Assembly: GCF_003663825.1 (NCBI RefSeq)
Contig: NZ_RCCC01000001.1
Coordinates: 690,501-754,500, forward strand
Length of the DNA stretch: 64,000 nucleotides
Direction of reading: 5' to 3'
DNA from: Acidovorax sp. 106
GTDB taxonomy: Bacteria > Pseudomonadota > Gammaproteobacteria > Burkholderiales > Burkholderiaceae_C
Position 1 is the first letter of the stretch; each line of letters opens with the position of its first letter. The notes under the pieces were generated by a model. The model searched no databases and had not been told where the DNA came from. It was given only the letters and a program-made list of their open reading frames with translations. Of the stretch, positions 1 to 8,959 are shown one piece after another. Position numbers and translations under genes: made by a program.

Positions 1-3
1 GCC

Positions 4-459
4 TTATTCGATGACGAACAGCGGCTGTCCGTATTCCACGGCCTGGCCGTTTTCACCCAGGATGCGGGTCACGGTGCCCGACTTGTCGGCTTCGATTTCG
101 TTGAGTATCTTCATCGCTTCGATGATGCAGATGGTCTCGCCTTCTTTGACCTGGCTGCCCACTTCCACAAACGCCTTGGCGCCTGGGCTGGACGAGCGGT
201 AGAAGGTGCCCACCATGGGCGACTTGACTACATGGCCTGTGGGCGCCGCAGCCGCAGGGCTGGGCAACTCGGCCACAGGGGCGGCCACTGGGGCTGCAGC
301 CGCCACGGGGGCTTGCATGGGGGCGGCCACATATTGCTGAACCACGGCGCCGCCGCTCTTGACGATACGGACTTTGCCTTCGGCCTCGGTGATTTCGAGT
401 TCGGAAACGTTTGACTCGGAAACGAGGTCGATCAAGGTTTTGAGTTTTCGCAGATCCAT
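4..459 (-). CDS. accB: Biotin carboxyl carrier protein of acetyl-CoA carboxylase
   Basis: This protein carries the biotin of acetyl-CoA carboxylase, moving a carboxyl group from biotin carboxylase to acetyl-CoA for fatty-acid synthesis in the cytoplasm. It has 151 residues, normal for the family. The C-terminal biotinyl domain (about 75-151) holds the motif EAMKILNE, with the biotinylated lysine at K117. An Ala/Pro-rich linker (about 44-75) separates it from the N-terminal region. A GGAG ribosome site precedes the ATG. In related genomes accC follows accB; it would lie beyond the left edge here. Confidence 0.97.
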   Translation of the reverse strand: MDLRKLKTLIDLVSESNVSELEITEAEGKVRIVKSGGAVVQQYVAAPMQAPVAAAAPVAAPVAELPSPAAAAPTGHVVKSPMVGTFYRSSSPGAKAFVEVGSQVKEGETICIIEAMKILNEIEADKSGTVTRILGENGQAVEYGQPLFVIE

Positions 460-618
460 GGAAGCTCCAACGGCTATAAAACTAAATAGGGCGCGAATTT
501 ACTCTAATTTCGGACTACCCCAGCCATTGGGAGGTAATTTTCACCAACATCAAAGCCAAAACGGCAGGTGAAACAGCGCCAAAGGCCAAGCAGGCGCCCA
601 GCGAAAGCGCTGCAGCGC

Positions 619-1200
619 CTATCGCAAACTGGCCCACTGTTGCAAATCCTGGGCCGTGACCTGCCCCATTTTACGATGCAGCACGTTGCCCCCCTGCCCC
701 AAAACTACGGTGAACGGCAGGCCACCGGTGAGGTTGCCCAGCGACCGCCCCAGCTCCGTGCCCCCCATGCCCGCCAGCCCCACGGGGAAATCCAGCGGCA
801 AGCGGCCCAGGAACTTGCGCACAGCCGAGGGCTGGTCGATGGCCAAGCCCACCACCTGCCAGCCCTTGGGGGCGTTTTCGCGGTAGAAGGCGTTGAGCAT
901 GGGCAGCTCGTCCACACAGGGTGGGCACCAAGTGGCCCAGAAGTTGAGCAACACCGGCTGGCCCTGCAAGGCTTTCATCACCAAGGGCGCGCCACCCGCA
1001 GGGGTGTCGAACTCCATGCCCCACAGCGCAGCTTCAGCACCCTCTTGCTGTGCATGGGGCTGCAAGCGCCACCACGCCAGCCCGGCGCCGCCAAGCGCCG
1101 CAGCCCCGGCCACAGCGCCATACAGCCAGCGCCTGCGCGCGGCCTGGGCCGTGTGGTCAACGGATGGGGCGGTAGATGAGGTATCGGGCGGCAAGCTCAT
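619..1200 (-). CDS. TlpA-family membrane-anchored thiol-disulfide oxidoreductase
   Basis: This is a thioredoxin-like protein of 193 residues. One membrane segment (about 25-45) follows a short cytoplasmic tail, so the catalytic domain should face the periplasm. The active site WCPPC has cysteines at 92 and 95 and is preceded by VLLNFWAT, typical of TlpA/ResA proteins. Such proteins reduce disulfides, often during cytochrome c maturation; the actual partner is not shown here. The start codon overlaps the stop of the upstream gene by 4 bp (ATGA), so the two are probably co-translated. Confidence 0.88.
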   Translation of the reverse strand: MSLPPDTSSTAPSVDHTAQAARRRWLYGAVAGAAALGGAGLAWWRLQPHAQQEGAEAALWGMEFDTPAGGAPLVMKALQGQPVLLNFWATWCPPCVDELPMLNAFYRENAPKGWQVVGLAIDQPSAVRKFLGRLPLDFPVGLAGMGGTELGRSLGNLTGGLPFTVVLGQGGNVLHRKMGQVTAQDLQQWASLR

Positions 1201-1799
1201 GGGGCGGTCTCTTCCAGCAGGCGGCGCACGGCCGTCACATCGCCACGGGGGGTGCGCCCCTTGGCGTCGGGCTTCAGAGCCCCCCGCAAATCGTCTAGGT
1301 CATAAATCATCAGGTGCACACCAATCATTTCATTGAGTTCTGCGCATTTGCTGCCCAGGCTGAGCGCTTCGACCGATTCGCCGTGGAATCCGGTCACCGT
1401 GCGCGGCTCGTAGTCCACATGGTGGTCGATCAGCGCAATCTCGGCCGACTTGGAATCATCGCAAAACAGCTGGATGTAAATGTCCGACAGGCGCGTGGCC
1501 GTGCCATGCCACACCGCCCCGGCCAGGTGCGGGCGAAACTCGGCCATGCGCACCATCCACACCAAGGCCAGTTGGCGCAGGGCGCGCAGCTCGCGGGGCT
1601 GGGTGTCGGCACAAAAAATATCCAGGTATTCGCGCACAGCGGCCTCCACCTGGTCGTTGTCGGGCAGCGGGGTGCGGGCGGGCAAGCCCATCTCGCGCAC
1701 CGCGCGGCGCTTGGCGGGGCCCCATTCCAGCCCCTCTTCCACGACGATGCGGGCCGTGGTGGCTGCGATTTCGGCACTCAATGGGGTGGGATTAGGCAT
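1197..1799 (-). CDS. Conserved hypothetical protein
   Basis: A soluble 200-residue protein that I cannot assign. It has no signal peptide or membrane segment. The stretch from about residue 101 (GTATRLSDIYIQLFCDD) faintly resembles the G-S-x-x-SDID pattern of nucleotidyltransferases, but the second acidic residue is not convincing, so I do not call that function. It overlaps the downstream TlpA-like gene by 4 bp and is the first gene of that two-gene unit. Its stop and the shared reading direction with accB suggest a housekeeping neighbourhood. Confidence 0.7.
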   Translation of the reverse strand: MPNPTPLSAEIAATTARIVVEEGLEWGPAKRRAVREMGLPARTPLPDNDQVEAAVREYLDIFCADTQPRELRALRQLALVWMVRMAEFRPHLAGAVWHGTATRLSDIYIQLFCDDSKSAEIALIDHHVDYEPRTVTGFHGESVEALSLGSKCAELNEMIGVHLMIYDLDDLRGALKPDAKGRTPRGDVTAVRRLLEETAP

Positions 1800-1925
1800 A
1801 GGAAAACCCTGAGGGATTCAGCAACCGCCATTGTGGCGCGAATGGGCGACGCAGCGGGCAGCACCGCCCGCACGGGTTCGAGGGTTTCTCAGCCAATGCC
1901 TGTTAACGGTCTTGTTGAGCAAAAG

Positions 1926-1960
1926 CACTATCAAAAAAATAGCTGCTAGCGCTTTATTCA
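1926..1960 (-). repeat. Interspersed GCGCTAGCAGCTAT element, partial copy
   Basis: The core AATAGCTGCTAGCGCTT matches the core of the other copies in the window, read on the opposite strand. The GGCCTCC end is missing. Confidence 0.75.
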
Positions 1961-2074
1961 CCTGCCGTATCTCGGTTTTTTATTGTGAATGCGCGCGCAT
2001 CTGCGGCTTGCACCTGCCCCACAGCAACAGCGCATGCCCTTGGAGGGCACCACAGCGCGCTGCGGCGGAGAAAT

Positions 2075-2136
2075 TCACTATAGAAATGGCTGCTAACGCT
2101 TTATTTATAAGCGCTGGCAGCTATCATTTTTTGCAA
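2075..2136. repeat. Interspersed element, palindromic copy
   Basis: Near-palindromic: ATGGCTGCTAACGCTT and ATAAGCGCTGGCAGCTAT face each other around a short spacer, followed by a T-run. It lies just downstream of the Bug gene stop and could act as a terminator for the minus-strand pca operon. Confidence 0.75.
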
Positions 2137-2174
2137 AACTGTCACCTCCCAGGGGGCAGCAGGCACGTCCCCCC

Positions 2175-3176
2175 TCAATCCAGGCTAGCGCCCGACTCCT
2201 TGACCACCTTGCCCCACTTTGCACTTTCGGCCTGGATGAAAGCAGCGAACTGCTCAGGGGTCTCGCTGTAGGTTTCTGCGCCCTGCTCGTTGATCTTCTT
2301 CGCCACGTCGGCCTGGTTCAGCACCTTCACGAGCGCCTTATTGAGCTGGGCCAGCACCGGCGCGGGTGTACCGGCAGGCGCAAACATGCCAAACCACGAG
2401 GTGGCTTCGTAGCCTGGCACCCCGGCCTCGGCGATGGTGGGCACGTTGGGCAGCTCGGGCGAGCGCTTGGCCGTGGTCACGGCGATGGGCACCAGCTTGC
2501 CGCTGCGCACGTGCTGGATGGCCGAGGGCATGTTGTCGAACATGATGGCGATCTGGTTGCCCAGCAAGTCCGTCACTGCCGGGGCACTGCCCTTGTAGGG
2601 CACGTGCATCATGTCCACCTTGGCGAGGCTCTTGAACAACTCACCCGACAGGTGGATGGAGCTGCCATTGCCCGACGAGCCAAAGTTCACCTTGCCGGGG
2701 TTGGCCTTAGCGTAGGCGATCAGGTCCTTCACGGTCTTGAACGGCTGATTGGGGTTGGCCACCAGCAGGTTGGGCACATTGGCCACGCGGGTCAGTGGCA
2801 CAAAGTCCTTGATGGGATCGAACGGCATCTTCTTGTACAGGCTGGCGTTGATGGCGTGCGTGCCCACCGTGCCCATAAACAGCGTGTAGCCATCGGCCGG
2901 TGCCTTGGCCGCCATGGCGCCGCCGATGTTGCCACCCGCACCCGCCCGGTTGTCCACGATGACGGACTGGCCCAGCTCAGCAGTCAGCGCTTGGCCAATG
3001 ATGCGCGCCAGGATGTCGGTGGTGCCGCCAGCCGCAAAGGGCACGACGATGGTGACGGGCTTGGTGGGATAGCTCTGGGCCAGCGTGGCCGAACTGCCCA
3101 GCAGGCCTGCACCAGCCAGGGCTGCGGCAGCCACGGCAGAAAGGGCCTGGCGGCGGGTGGTTGGAATGCGGTTCAT
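2175..3176 (-). CDS. Bug-family tripartite tricarboxylate transporter substrate-binding protein
   Basis: A periplasmic solute receptor of 333 residues. The N-terminus has a twin-arginine-like start (TTRRQ) followed by a hydrophobic signal and cleavage near TLAQ. The mature start SYPTKPVTIVVPFAAGGTTD and the later NNRAGAGGNIGG-like stretch are hallmarks of the Bug/TctC family, which is greatly expanded in Burkholderiales. These receptors bind carboxylates. Its position at the end of the pca cluster suggests an aromatic or dicarboxylic acid ligand, but that is inference. No TctA/TctB membrane genes are nearby. Confidence 0.93.
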   Translation of the reverse strand: MNRIPTTRRQALSAVAAAALAGAGLLGSSATLAQSYPTKPVTIVVPFAAGGTTDILARIIGQALTAELGQSVIVDNRAGAGGNIGGAMAAKAPADGYTLFMGTVGTHAINASLYKKMPFDPIKDFVPLTRVANVPNLLVANPNQPFKTVKDLIAYAKANPGKVNFGSSGNGSSIHLSGELFKSLAKVDMMHVPYKGSAPAVTDLLGNQIAIMFDNMPSAIQHVRSGKLVPIAVTTAKRSPELPNVPTIAEAGVPGYEATSWFGMFAPAGTPAPVLAQLNKALVKVLNQADVAKKINEQGAETYSETPEQFAAFIQAESAKWGKVVKESGASLD

Positions 3177-3325
3177 GGTTTGTCTCCTTCAAAAGGTGGA
3201 TGGAATCGGTGCCATGGCTACGGCAATTGACCGCGCCATGGCCTCAACCAGGGCTCTGCGGCCCCGGGCGAGAAGGTGTTGCGCCCCTTTGGGGGCAGGG
3301 AAATCAGGACAGGGTGTGAGCTGCT

Positions 3326-4060
3326 CTAAACCGGGGCCACCCCCAGCGTGGTGCCTCCACACACATACAAAACCTGGCCGGTCACAAAGCCGTTGTCGGG
3401 CGAGAGGAAGAACAACGCCGCGCGCGCCACGTCTTCGGGCGTGCCCATGCGGCCCACGGCGATGCTGTTCAGGATGCGTTGCGTTTGTGGCGCGCCGTCG
3501 GGGTTGCTCTGGCGGAAGAGTTCGGTGGCAATCGGCCCAGGGCCGATGGCGTTGACGGTGATGCCGTCCCGCCCCAGTTCCATGGCCAAGGTACGCGTCA
3601 TGCCAATCATCCCGGCCTTAGTGGCCGAATACACGATGCGATCGGCCTTGCCCAGTGCAGCGCGCGAAGACATGTTCACGATGCGGCCCTGGCCGCTGGC
3701 GCGCAGCGTAGGCAAAAACGCTTGCACCAGCAGCATGGGCGCGCGCAGGTGCAGGCCCACCACGTCATCCAGCTGCGCGGTGGTGGCCGTGTCGATGGTG
3801 CCGGGGCGCGTGGCGCCCGCGTTGTTCACCAGCGCGGTCACGTTGTGCTTGGCAGCAATCTCGGCCGCGCGTTCGCGGGTCGACGCCTCATCCGTCAGGT
3901 CACCCTGGTACGAGGTGAGCAGCAGGTGGCTCCAGCTGGGCGGCACGTAGTCCAGGTTGACCACGGCTCGGCCCTGGGCCAGCACGGCTTCGGCGATCGC
4001 GCGGCCGATGCCGTTGCTGGCGCCGGTGACGACCGTGACGGGTGTGCGTTGTTCGGTCAT
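3326..4060 (-). CDS. Short-chain dehydrogenase/reductase (SDR)
   Basis: An NAD(P)-dependent oxidoreductase of 244 residues. The cofactor motif TGASNGIG is at 12-19, NNAG at 79-82, a serine pair near 131, and the catalytic YSATK has Y144 and K148. I use the internal ATG giving MTEQRTPV; the longer open frame upstream overlaps the thiolase gene and lacks homologous character. It starts 2 bp beyond the pcaF stop, so it belongs to the same operon. The substrate is unknown; a hydroxyacyl or dihydrodiol intermediate feeding beta-ketoadipate would fit the context. Confidence 0.9.
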   Translation of the reverse strand: MTEQRTPVTVVTGASNGIGRAIAEAVLAQGRAVVNLDYVPPSWSHLLLTSYQGDLTDEASTRERAAEIAAKHNVTALVNNAGATRPGTIDTATTAQLDDVVGLHLRAPMLLVQAFLPTLRASGQGRIVNMSSRAALGKADRIVYSATKAGMIGMTRTLAMELGRDGITVNAIGPGPIATELFRQSNPDGAPQTQRILNSIAVGRMGTPEDVARAALFFLSPDNGFVTGQVLYVCGGTTLGVAPV

Positions 4061-4062
4061 GC

Positions 4063-5271
4063 TCACACGCGCTCCAGGATGATGGCAATGCCCTGCCCCA
4101 CGCCGATGCACATGGTGCACAGCGCGTACTGACCAGCGTGCTCGTGCAGGCGGTTCACGGCGGTGGTCACCAAACGCGCGCCGCTGGCACCCAGCGGGTG
4201 GCCCAGCGCGATGGCGCCGCCCCAGGCGTTGACGCGGGCGTCGTCGTCCTTGATGCCCAGGGCGCGCAGCACGGCCAGACCTTGCGCGGCAAAGGCTTCG
4301 TTGAGTTCGATCACATCCAGGTGGTCGATGGTCAGACCCGTCTGCGCCAGCACCTTGAGCGTGGCGGGCGTCGGGCCAAAGCCCATGATGCGCGGCGCCA
4401 CACCGGCCACAGCCATGCCCACGACGCGCGCGCGGGGCTTGAGGCCGTATTTACCAGCATTGGCCTCGTCGGCCAGCAGCAGCGCGCAGGCGCCGTCGTT
4501 CACGCCCGATGCGTTGCCCGCCGTCACCGTGCCATCGGGCCGCACCACGCCTTTGAGCTTGGCCAACGCTTCCAGGCTGGTCTCGCGCGGGTGTTCGTCT
4601 TGGCTCACGATGAGGGCGTCGCCTTTCTTTTGTGGGATGTGCACCGGCACAATCTCGCGCGCCAAGTGGCCGTCCTTGATGGCCGCCACGGCGTTGAGCT
4701 GGCTGCGCAGGGCCATGCGGTCTTGGGCTTCGCGCTCGATGCCAAAGTCCGTCGCCACGTTCTCGGCGGTTTCGGGCATGGAGTCCACGCCGTACTTTTC
4801 CTTCATCAGCTTGTTGACGAAGCGCCAGCCAATCGTCGTGTCGTACACCGCGTTGTTACGGCTGAAGGCCGACTCTGCCTTGGGCATGACAAAGGGCGCG
4901 CGGCTCATGCTCTCGACGCCGCCCGCAATCATCAGCCCCGCCTCGCCCGACTTGATGGCACGCGCTGCGGTGCCCACGGCGTCGAGCCCCGAGCCGCACA
5001 GGCGGTTGATGGTGGCGCCGGGCACGTCGATGGGCAGGCCTGCGAGCAAGCTGCTCATGTGGGCCACGTTGCGGTTGTCTTCACCCGCCTGGTTGGCACA
5101 GCCGTACAGCACGTCGGTCACCGCCGCCCAGTCCACACCGGGGTTGCGCTCCATCAGCGCCTTGATGGGGATGGCGCCCAGGTCGTCGGTGCGCACGCTG
5201 CTCAATGCACCGCCGTAGCGGCCAAAGGGCGTGCGGATGGCGTCGCAGATAAAGGCTTGGGGTTGGCTCAT
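4063..5271 (-). CDS. pcaF: 3-oxoadipyl-CoA thiolase
   Basis: It splits 3-oxoadipyl-CoA with CoA into succinyl-CoA and acetyl-CoA, the last step of the beta-ketoadipate pathway. The protein has 402 residues, the usual length. The acyl-accepting cysteine is C92 in NRLCGSG; the second site has H358 in GHPLGASG and C388 in MCIGVGQG. It lies 30 bp after pcaJ in the same operon, which supports the adipyl rather than the acetoacetyl substrate. A general acetyl-CoA acetyltransferase is the alternative. Confidence 0.93.
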   Translation of the reverse strand: MSQPQAFICDAIRTPFGRYGGALSSVRTDDLGAIPIKALMERNPGVDWAAVTDVLYGCANQAGEDNRNVAHMSSLLAGLPIDVPGATINRLCGSGLDAVGTAARAIKSGEAGLMIAGGVESMSRAPFVMPKAESAFSRNNAVYDTTIGWRFVNKLMKEKYGVDSMPETAENVATDFGIEREAQDRMALRSQLNAVAAIKDGHLAREIVPVHIPQKKGDALIVSQDEHPRETSLEALAKLKGVVRPDGTVTAGNASGVNDGACALLLADEANAGKYGLKPRARVVGMAVAGVAPRIMGFGPTPATLKVLAQTGLTIDHLDVIELNEAFAAQGLAVLRALGIKDDDARVNAWGGAIALGHPLGASGARLVTTAVNRLHEHAGQYALCTMCIGVGQGIAIILERV

Positions 5272-5301
5272 GGGTTTGTCTCCTGGAATCTAAAAATGGA
5301 A

Positions 5302-5952
5302 TCAGCCCGCCGCTCGGATGGGCAGGCCCACCAGCCGCTCCAGCTCGGCCAGCGACAGGCCGGGCACGGTGTCGATGAGTTGCAGCCCGCTGGGTGTACA
5401 GACCAGTGTGCACAGATCGGTATAGATGCGCTTGACGCAGGCGACACCGGTGAGGGGGTAGGTGCACTGCGTCACCACCTTGCTGGCGCCCTGCTTGGTG
5501 AGCAAATCCATCATCACCCAGGTCTGCTTGGCGCCGATGGCCAGGTCCATCGCCCCACCCACGGCGGGGATGGCGCCGGGCTCGCCCGTGCTCCAGTTGG
5601 CCAGGTCGCCCGTGGCAGACACCTGGAACGCGCCCAGCACGCAAATGTCGAGGTGGCCCCCGCGCATCATCCCGAAGCTGTCGGCGTGGTGAAAGTACGC
5701 GCCGCCGGGCAACAGCGTCACGGGCTGCTTGCCTGCGTTGATGAGGTCGTAGTCCTCCAGCCCCGCAGCAGGAGCCGGGCCCATGCCCAGGATTCCGTTT
5801 TCGCTTTGCAGGATGACTTCGCGCCCCTCAGGGATGTGGTTGGCCACCAGGGTGGGCTGGCCAATGCCCAGGTTGACGTACGCGCCGTCGTGGATGTCTT
5901 GCGCCACGCGGCGGGCGAGTTCGTCTTTACTCCGTTTTTGATAGCTGCTCAC
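5302..5952 (-). CDS. pcaJ: 3-oxoadipate CoA-transferase subunit B
   Basis: Beta subunit of the transferase that activates 3-oxoadipate with CoA from succinyl-CoA. It has 216 residues. The catalytic glutamate is E51 in QSENGILG. The start codon is GTG, with a GGAG ribosome site 8-9 nt upstream. The start, the ribosome site and the first codons (SSYQKR) lie inside a copy of the interspersed element, so the first residues may have come from that element. The neighbours pcaI and pcaF fix the pathway. Confidence 0.94.
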   Translation of the reverse strand: MSSYQKRSKDELARRVAQDIHDGAYVNLGIGQPTLVANHIPEGREVILQSENGILGMGPAPAAGLEDYDLINAGKQPVTLLPGGAYFHHADSFGMMRGGHLDICVLGAFQVSATGDLANWSTGEPGAIPAVGGAMDLAIGAKQTWVMMDLLTKQGASKVVTQCTYPLTGVACVKRIYTDLCTLVCTPSGLQLIDTVPGLSLAELERLVGLPIRAAG

Positions 5953-5982
5953 GCTTGCTCCTTGTGCGCCAGAGGCATTTTT
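5933..5982 (-). repeat. Interspersed element spanning the pcaJ start
   Basis: Read on the minus strand it runs GCCTCTGGCGC, then a spacer, then GCAAGCG and GAGCAGCTATCAAAAA. This parallels the copies near 22018 and 24848. It contains the pcaJ ribosome site and GTG start codon. Confidence 0.7.
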
Positions 5983-5991
5983 TATATGTAA

Positions 5992-6708
5992 TCAGGCGGT
6001 TTTCTTGAAACCACCGGCCTGCGTGGCGGTGCGCTCAATCTTCACTACGTGGCTCACGTAGATGCCGGGCGTGACGATGGCTTCGGGGTCCAGCGCCCCC
6101 AGCTCCACCACCTCGTGCACGGTGGCGATGGTGGCCTTGGCCGCCGTAGCCATCACCGGCCCAAAGTTGCGGGCCGACATGCGATAGGTGAGATTGCCCC
6201 AGCGGTCGCCCTGCTCTGCCTTGATCAGGGCCACATCGCCGTGGATGGGGTACTCCAGCACGTAGTGCTTGCCGTTGATCTCGCGCGTTTCCTTGCTGGA
6301 CCCGTCTGCGTTGCGGGCCAGTTCCGTGCCATAGGCCGTGGGGCAAAAGAAAGCGCCGATGCCCGCCCCCGCAGCGCGCAGGCGCTCGGCCAGATTGCCC
6401 TGGGGCACGAGTTCGAGTTCGAGCTTGCCGCTGCGGTACAGCTCGTCGAACACATAGCTGTCCACCTGGCGCGGAAAGCTGCAGATGATCTTGCGCACCC
6501 GGCCGGTCTTGAGCAGCGCCGCCAGGCCCTGGTCGGCATTGCCCGCGTTGTTGTTCACCACCGTCAGGTCGCGCGCGCCGTGTTCCATCAGGGCGTCAAT
6601 CAGCTCGCCGGGAATTCCGGCCGTGCCAAAACCGCCAATCAGTACCGTGGCACCATCGCACACCCCGGCCAGCGCCTGTGCGGCCGAGTCGGCTATCTTG
6701 TTGATCAT
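5992..6708 (-). CDS. pcaI: 3-oxoadipate CoA-transferase subunit A
   Basis: Alpha subunit of 3-oxoadipate CoA-transferase, 238 residues. The CoA-loop motif GGFGTAGIP lies at 25-33, and the stretch SFPRQVDSYVFDELY is close to what I remember of Pseudomonas PcaI. I choose the ATG at MINKIADS, which aligns with the family start; the longer open frame is upstream leader. It is the first gene of the pcaI-pcaJ-pcaF-SDR-Bug operon and is divergent from an IclR regulator, with operator-like palindromes between them. Confidence 0.95.
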   Translation of the reverse strand: MINKIADSAAQALAGVCDGATVLIGGFGTAGIPGELIDALMEHGARDLTVVNNNAGNADQGLAALLKTGRVRKIICSFPRQVDSYVFDELYRSGKLELELVPQGNLAERLRAAGAGIGAFFCPTAYGTELARNADGSSKETREINGKHYVLEYPIHGDVALIKAEQGDRWGNLTYRMSARNFGPVMATAAKATIATVHEVVELGALDPEAIVTPGIYVSHVVKIERTATQAGGFKKTA

Positions 6709-6818
6709 GAATCCTTGTCTCCTGCAAAACGGATGGATGGAGCCACCACCCTGGCACCACAACCTTGGCTTGAACCGGCAGCACGCCCATCAGCACATCG
6801 ATTCAAAACACCGATCCC

Positions 6819-6856
6819 AAATGTTCGCATGTAGAACATTTGTTCGTATAATGAAT
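6819..6856. promoter_or_regulatory. Two tandem IclR-type operator candidates
   Basis: The first is a perfect palindrome with 8-bp arms, AAATGTTC and GAACATTT, around 7 nt (6819-6841). The second, GTTCGTATAATGAAT (6842-6856), repeats the same 15-bp layout as GTTCGCATGTAGAAC at 6823-6837, with a 19-bp period. A TATAAT box (6847-6852) sits inside the second copy. The location between pcaI and the IclR gene fits binding by that regulator. Confidence 0.7.
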
Positions 6857-6875
6857 TATAGAGACTGAGCCCACC

Positions 6876-7736
6876 ATGCCTACCCATGAAAACCCCGAGG
6901 CCACCTCGGGCTTGCCTGCGTCCGCCCCTTCATCAACCCCTGCAGCGGCCGAGCCGCCCAGCGCTCCCAAGCCAGGCGACAGCTATGTGCAATCGTTCGC
7001 GCGGGGGCTGGAGGTCATCCGCTCGTTCAGCGCCAGCGCACCCCAGCAAACCCTGAGCGAGGTCGCCGCCCAGACGGGCCTGACCCGCGCCGGGGCGCGG
7101 CGCATCCTGCTCACGCTGCAAACGCTGGGCTATGTGGAAACGGACGGCAAGCTGTTTCGCCTGTCGCCGCGCATCCTGGACCTGGGCTTCGCCTACCTGT
7201 CGTCCCTGCCCATGTGGAACCTGGCCGAGCCGGTGATGGAAGACCTGGTGGAGCAGGTGCGCGAGTCGTCGTCGGCCGCTGTGCTCGATGGGCTGGACAT
7301 CGTCTACGTGCTGCGCGTGCCCACCCACAAAATCATGCGCACCAACCTGGGCGTGGGCTCGCGTCTGCCTGCGCCCTGGACATCCATGGGCCGCGTGCTG
7401 CTGGCAGGGCTGAGCGACGACGAACTGCAAGCCCGCTTGTCCACGCTGGAGCTGCACCGCCACACCGCCCACACCGCCGCCGACCTGCCCACGCTGCTCG
7501 AACGCATCCGCCAGGCCCGCACCCAGGGCTGGTGCCTGGTGAACCAGGAGCTGGAAGAAGGCCTGATCTCAATTGCCGCGCCCCTGACCAACCGCGCCGG
7601 GCAGACCGTGGCGGCCCTCAACATCAGCGGCCAGGCCAACCGCACCAGCGCTGAGCTGATGCAGCAAACCCTGCTGCCGCCGCTGCTGCGCGCCGCGCAG
7701 ACCATCTCGCGCATGATGGGTGCGGCACGGCGCTAA
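6876..7736 (+). CDS. IclR-family regulator of the pca operon (PcaR/PcaU-like)
   Basis: A 286-residue transcription factor. After a Pro/Ala-rich N-terminus it has a winged helix-turn-helix (about 40-90, with LSEVAAQTGLTRAGARRIL) and a C-terminal IclR effector domain. It is transcribed away from pcaI. Members beside pcaIJF usually respond to beta-ketoadipate and activate or repress the operon; both the effector and the direction are inferred here. It may also control its own gene through the shared intergenic palindromes. Confidence 0.9.
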   Translation: MPTHENPEATSGLPASAPSSTPAAAEPPSAPKPGDSYVQSFARGLEVIRSFSASAPQQTLSEVAAQTGLTRAGARRILLTLQTLGYVETDGKLFRLSPRILDLGFAYLSSLPMWNLAEPVMEDLVEQVRESSSAAVLDGLDIVYVLRVPTHKIMRTNLGVGSRLPAPWTSMGRVLLAGLSDDELQARLSTLELHRHTAHTAADLPTLLERIRQARTQGWCLVNQELEEGLISIAAPLTNRAGQTVAALNISGQANRTSAELMQQTLLPPLLRAAQTISRMMGAARR

Positions 7737-7798
7737 CGCGCTGCCCACCAAGCCCCACTGGACACAAGACAAGAAGGGGCGTGCTACGCTCCCGCCCC

Positions 7799-8233
7799 AT
7801 GTTCAGCCCCTCCCAAGCCGATGTGCGCCGCTTCCTGTGCGGCGTGCACGCCAAAGCCCAAAGCGGCGCGCCCATGGAAGCCATCGAAACGCTGGCCAGC
7901 CTGTGGATTGCCGAGCACCCCGAGTACCACGCAGACCTGTCGGATGTGGACGCGGCCATCGCCCGCAACTACGACGAGACACCGCAGCAGACCAACCCGT
8001 TTCTGCACCTGTCCATGCACCTGTCAATCAGCGAGCAGTGCAGCATTGACCAGCCACGCGGCATCCGCCAGGCGGTGGAGCTGCTGGCCAAGCGGCTCGA
8101 CTCGCTGCACGACGCGCACCACGCCACCATGGAATGCCTGGGCGAGATGCTGTGGGAGAGCCAGCGATCGGGCCGCCCGCCCGATGGCAATGCCTACATC
8201 GCTGCCGTGCAACGCCGCGCCACCCGCGATTGA
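7799..8233 (+). CDS. DUF1841-family protein
   Basis: A soluble protein of 144 residues with no known biochemical role. The central NPFLHLSMHLSISEQ, followed by D-PRGI, is the signature I associate with DUF1841. I start at MFSPSQADVRRF rather than the slightly longer frame, because the family begins there. There is no signal peptide or membrane segment. It stands alone between the pca regulator and a small membrane-protein gene. Confidence 0.85.
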   Translation: MFSPSQADVRRFLCGVHAKAQSGAPMEAIETLASLWIAEHPEYHADLSDVDAAIARNYDETPQQTNPFLHLSMHLSISEQCSIDQPRGIRQAVELLAKRLDSLHDAHHATMECLGEMLWESQRSGRPPDGNAYIAAVQRRATRD

Positions 8234-8322
8234 GTCCCTGCAGACATTGCCCTCGCGGTGCATTCATTCCCATAGACGTTTGACCCGACCGCGAATGACA
8301 TCCACCCACTGGGCTTGAGCCG

Positions 8323-8784
8323 ATGCTCCACTACTTGCTCCACGCATCTGAGGTCCCATGGCAAGACCAAGTGCTCTACGCCAGCGTCTTCATTGCGGCC
8401 ATTGCCCTTGTTTTTCTGGTCCTGTGGTGGCGCAGGCGTGCTGCGCGCCCCCGGCAGGGTGACTTTGCGGCCCTAGTGGAGCAACGCGACGTGGCACAAG
8501 CATTGGCTGCGCAGGCCGAAAGCCCACTGAGCGATGCGGTGCACGCATGGCAGCAGACAAGGCACACCATGGAGAACGTCAAGACGGGTGTGGAACGGTT
8601 TCTGGCCTTGATCTGGGCCCTGCTCTCCGGCCTGCTGTGCGCCATCAGCGTGTCAGCCGTGATCAGCGATATCTGGAACTTCCCGGCGGTGGACTGGCGC
8701 CTGTTTACCTTCTATGCCGTGCTCGGCGGTGTGTGTGCTTGGTTCACCCGCGTGCAATGGCGTGACTTTCGTGGGCGCAAATAA
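8323..8784 (+). CDS. Hypothetical membrane protein
   Basis: A 153-residue protein that I do not recognise. Three hydrophobic segments are visible: about 17-36 (followed by WWRRRAARPR, a positive stop-transfer), 90-113 and 122-140. A soluble, mildly charged loop lies between the first two. Context gives no function; the flanking genes are also small proteins of unknown role. Confidence 0.65.
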   Translation: MLHYLLHASEVPWQDQVLYASVFIAAIALVFLVLWWRRRAARPRQGDFAALVEQRDVAQALAAQAESPLSDAVHAWQQTRHTMENVKTGVERFLALIWALLSGLLCAISVSAVISDIWNFPAVDWRLFTFYAVLGGVCAWFTRVQWRDFRGRK

Positions 8785-8959
8785 ACGGCCCTCCACGCAC
8801 CAAGGCCGCGAGCGCGCTTGGGCTCCTTGAGAGTCTGCTTACGATCTTTTCATGGCGTCCGCAAGGCAGCACCCAGGCCCGCGACTCAGCCTCTTGACCG
8901 CGCAGCCCACTCAGGAGGCGTGGTTTGCCGACAATGCCGTCTCACCCACCGGAGGCACG

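Larger units (their letters stand above)
1800..2174. other. Intergenic stretch with two interspersed repeat copies
   Basis: No coding capacity that I trust. It holds two copies of the interspersed element described elsewhere (near 1926-1960 and 2075-2136). The sequence between them has no recognisable feature. Confidence 0.6.

Noticed and set aside
1197..1799. Nucleotidyltransferase call for the hypothetical gene
   Set aside because: Only a faint motif resemblance, and the second acidic residue is not convincing.
4042..5991. 649-codon plus-strand frame across pcaF and pcaJ
   Set aside because: Antisense to two well-conserved enzymes, and without domain features.
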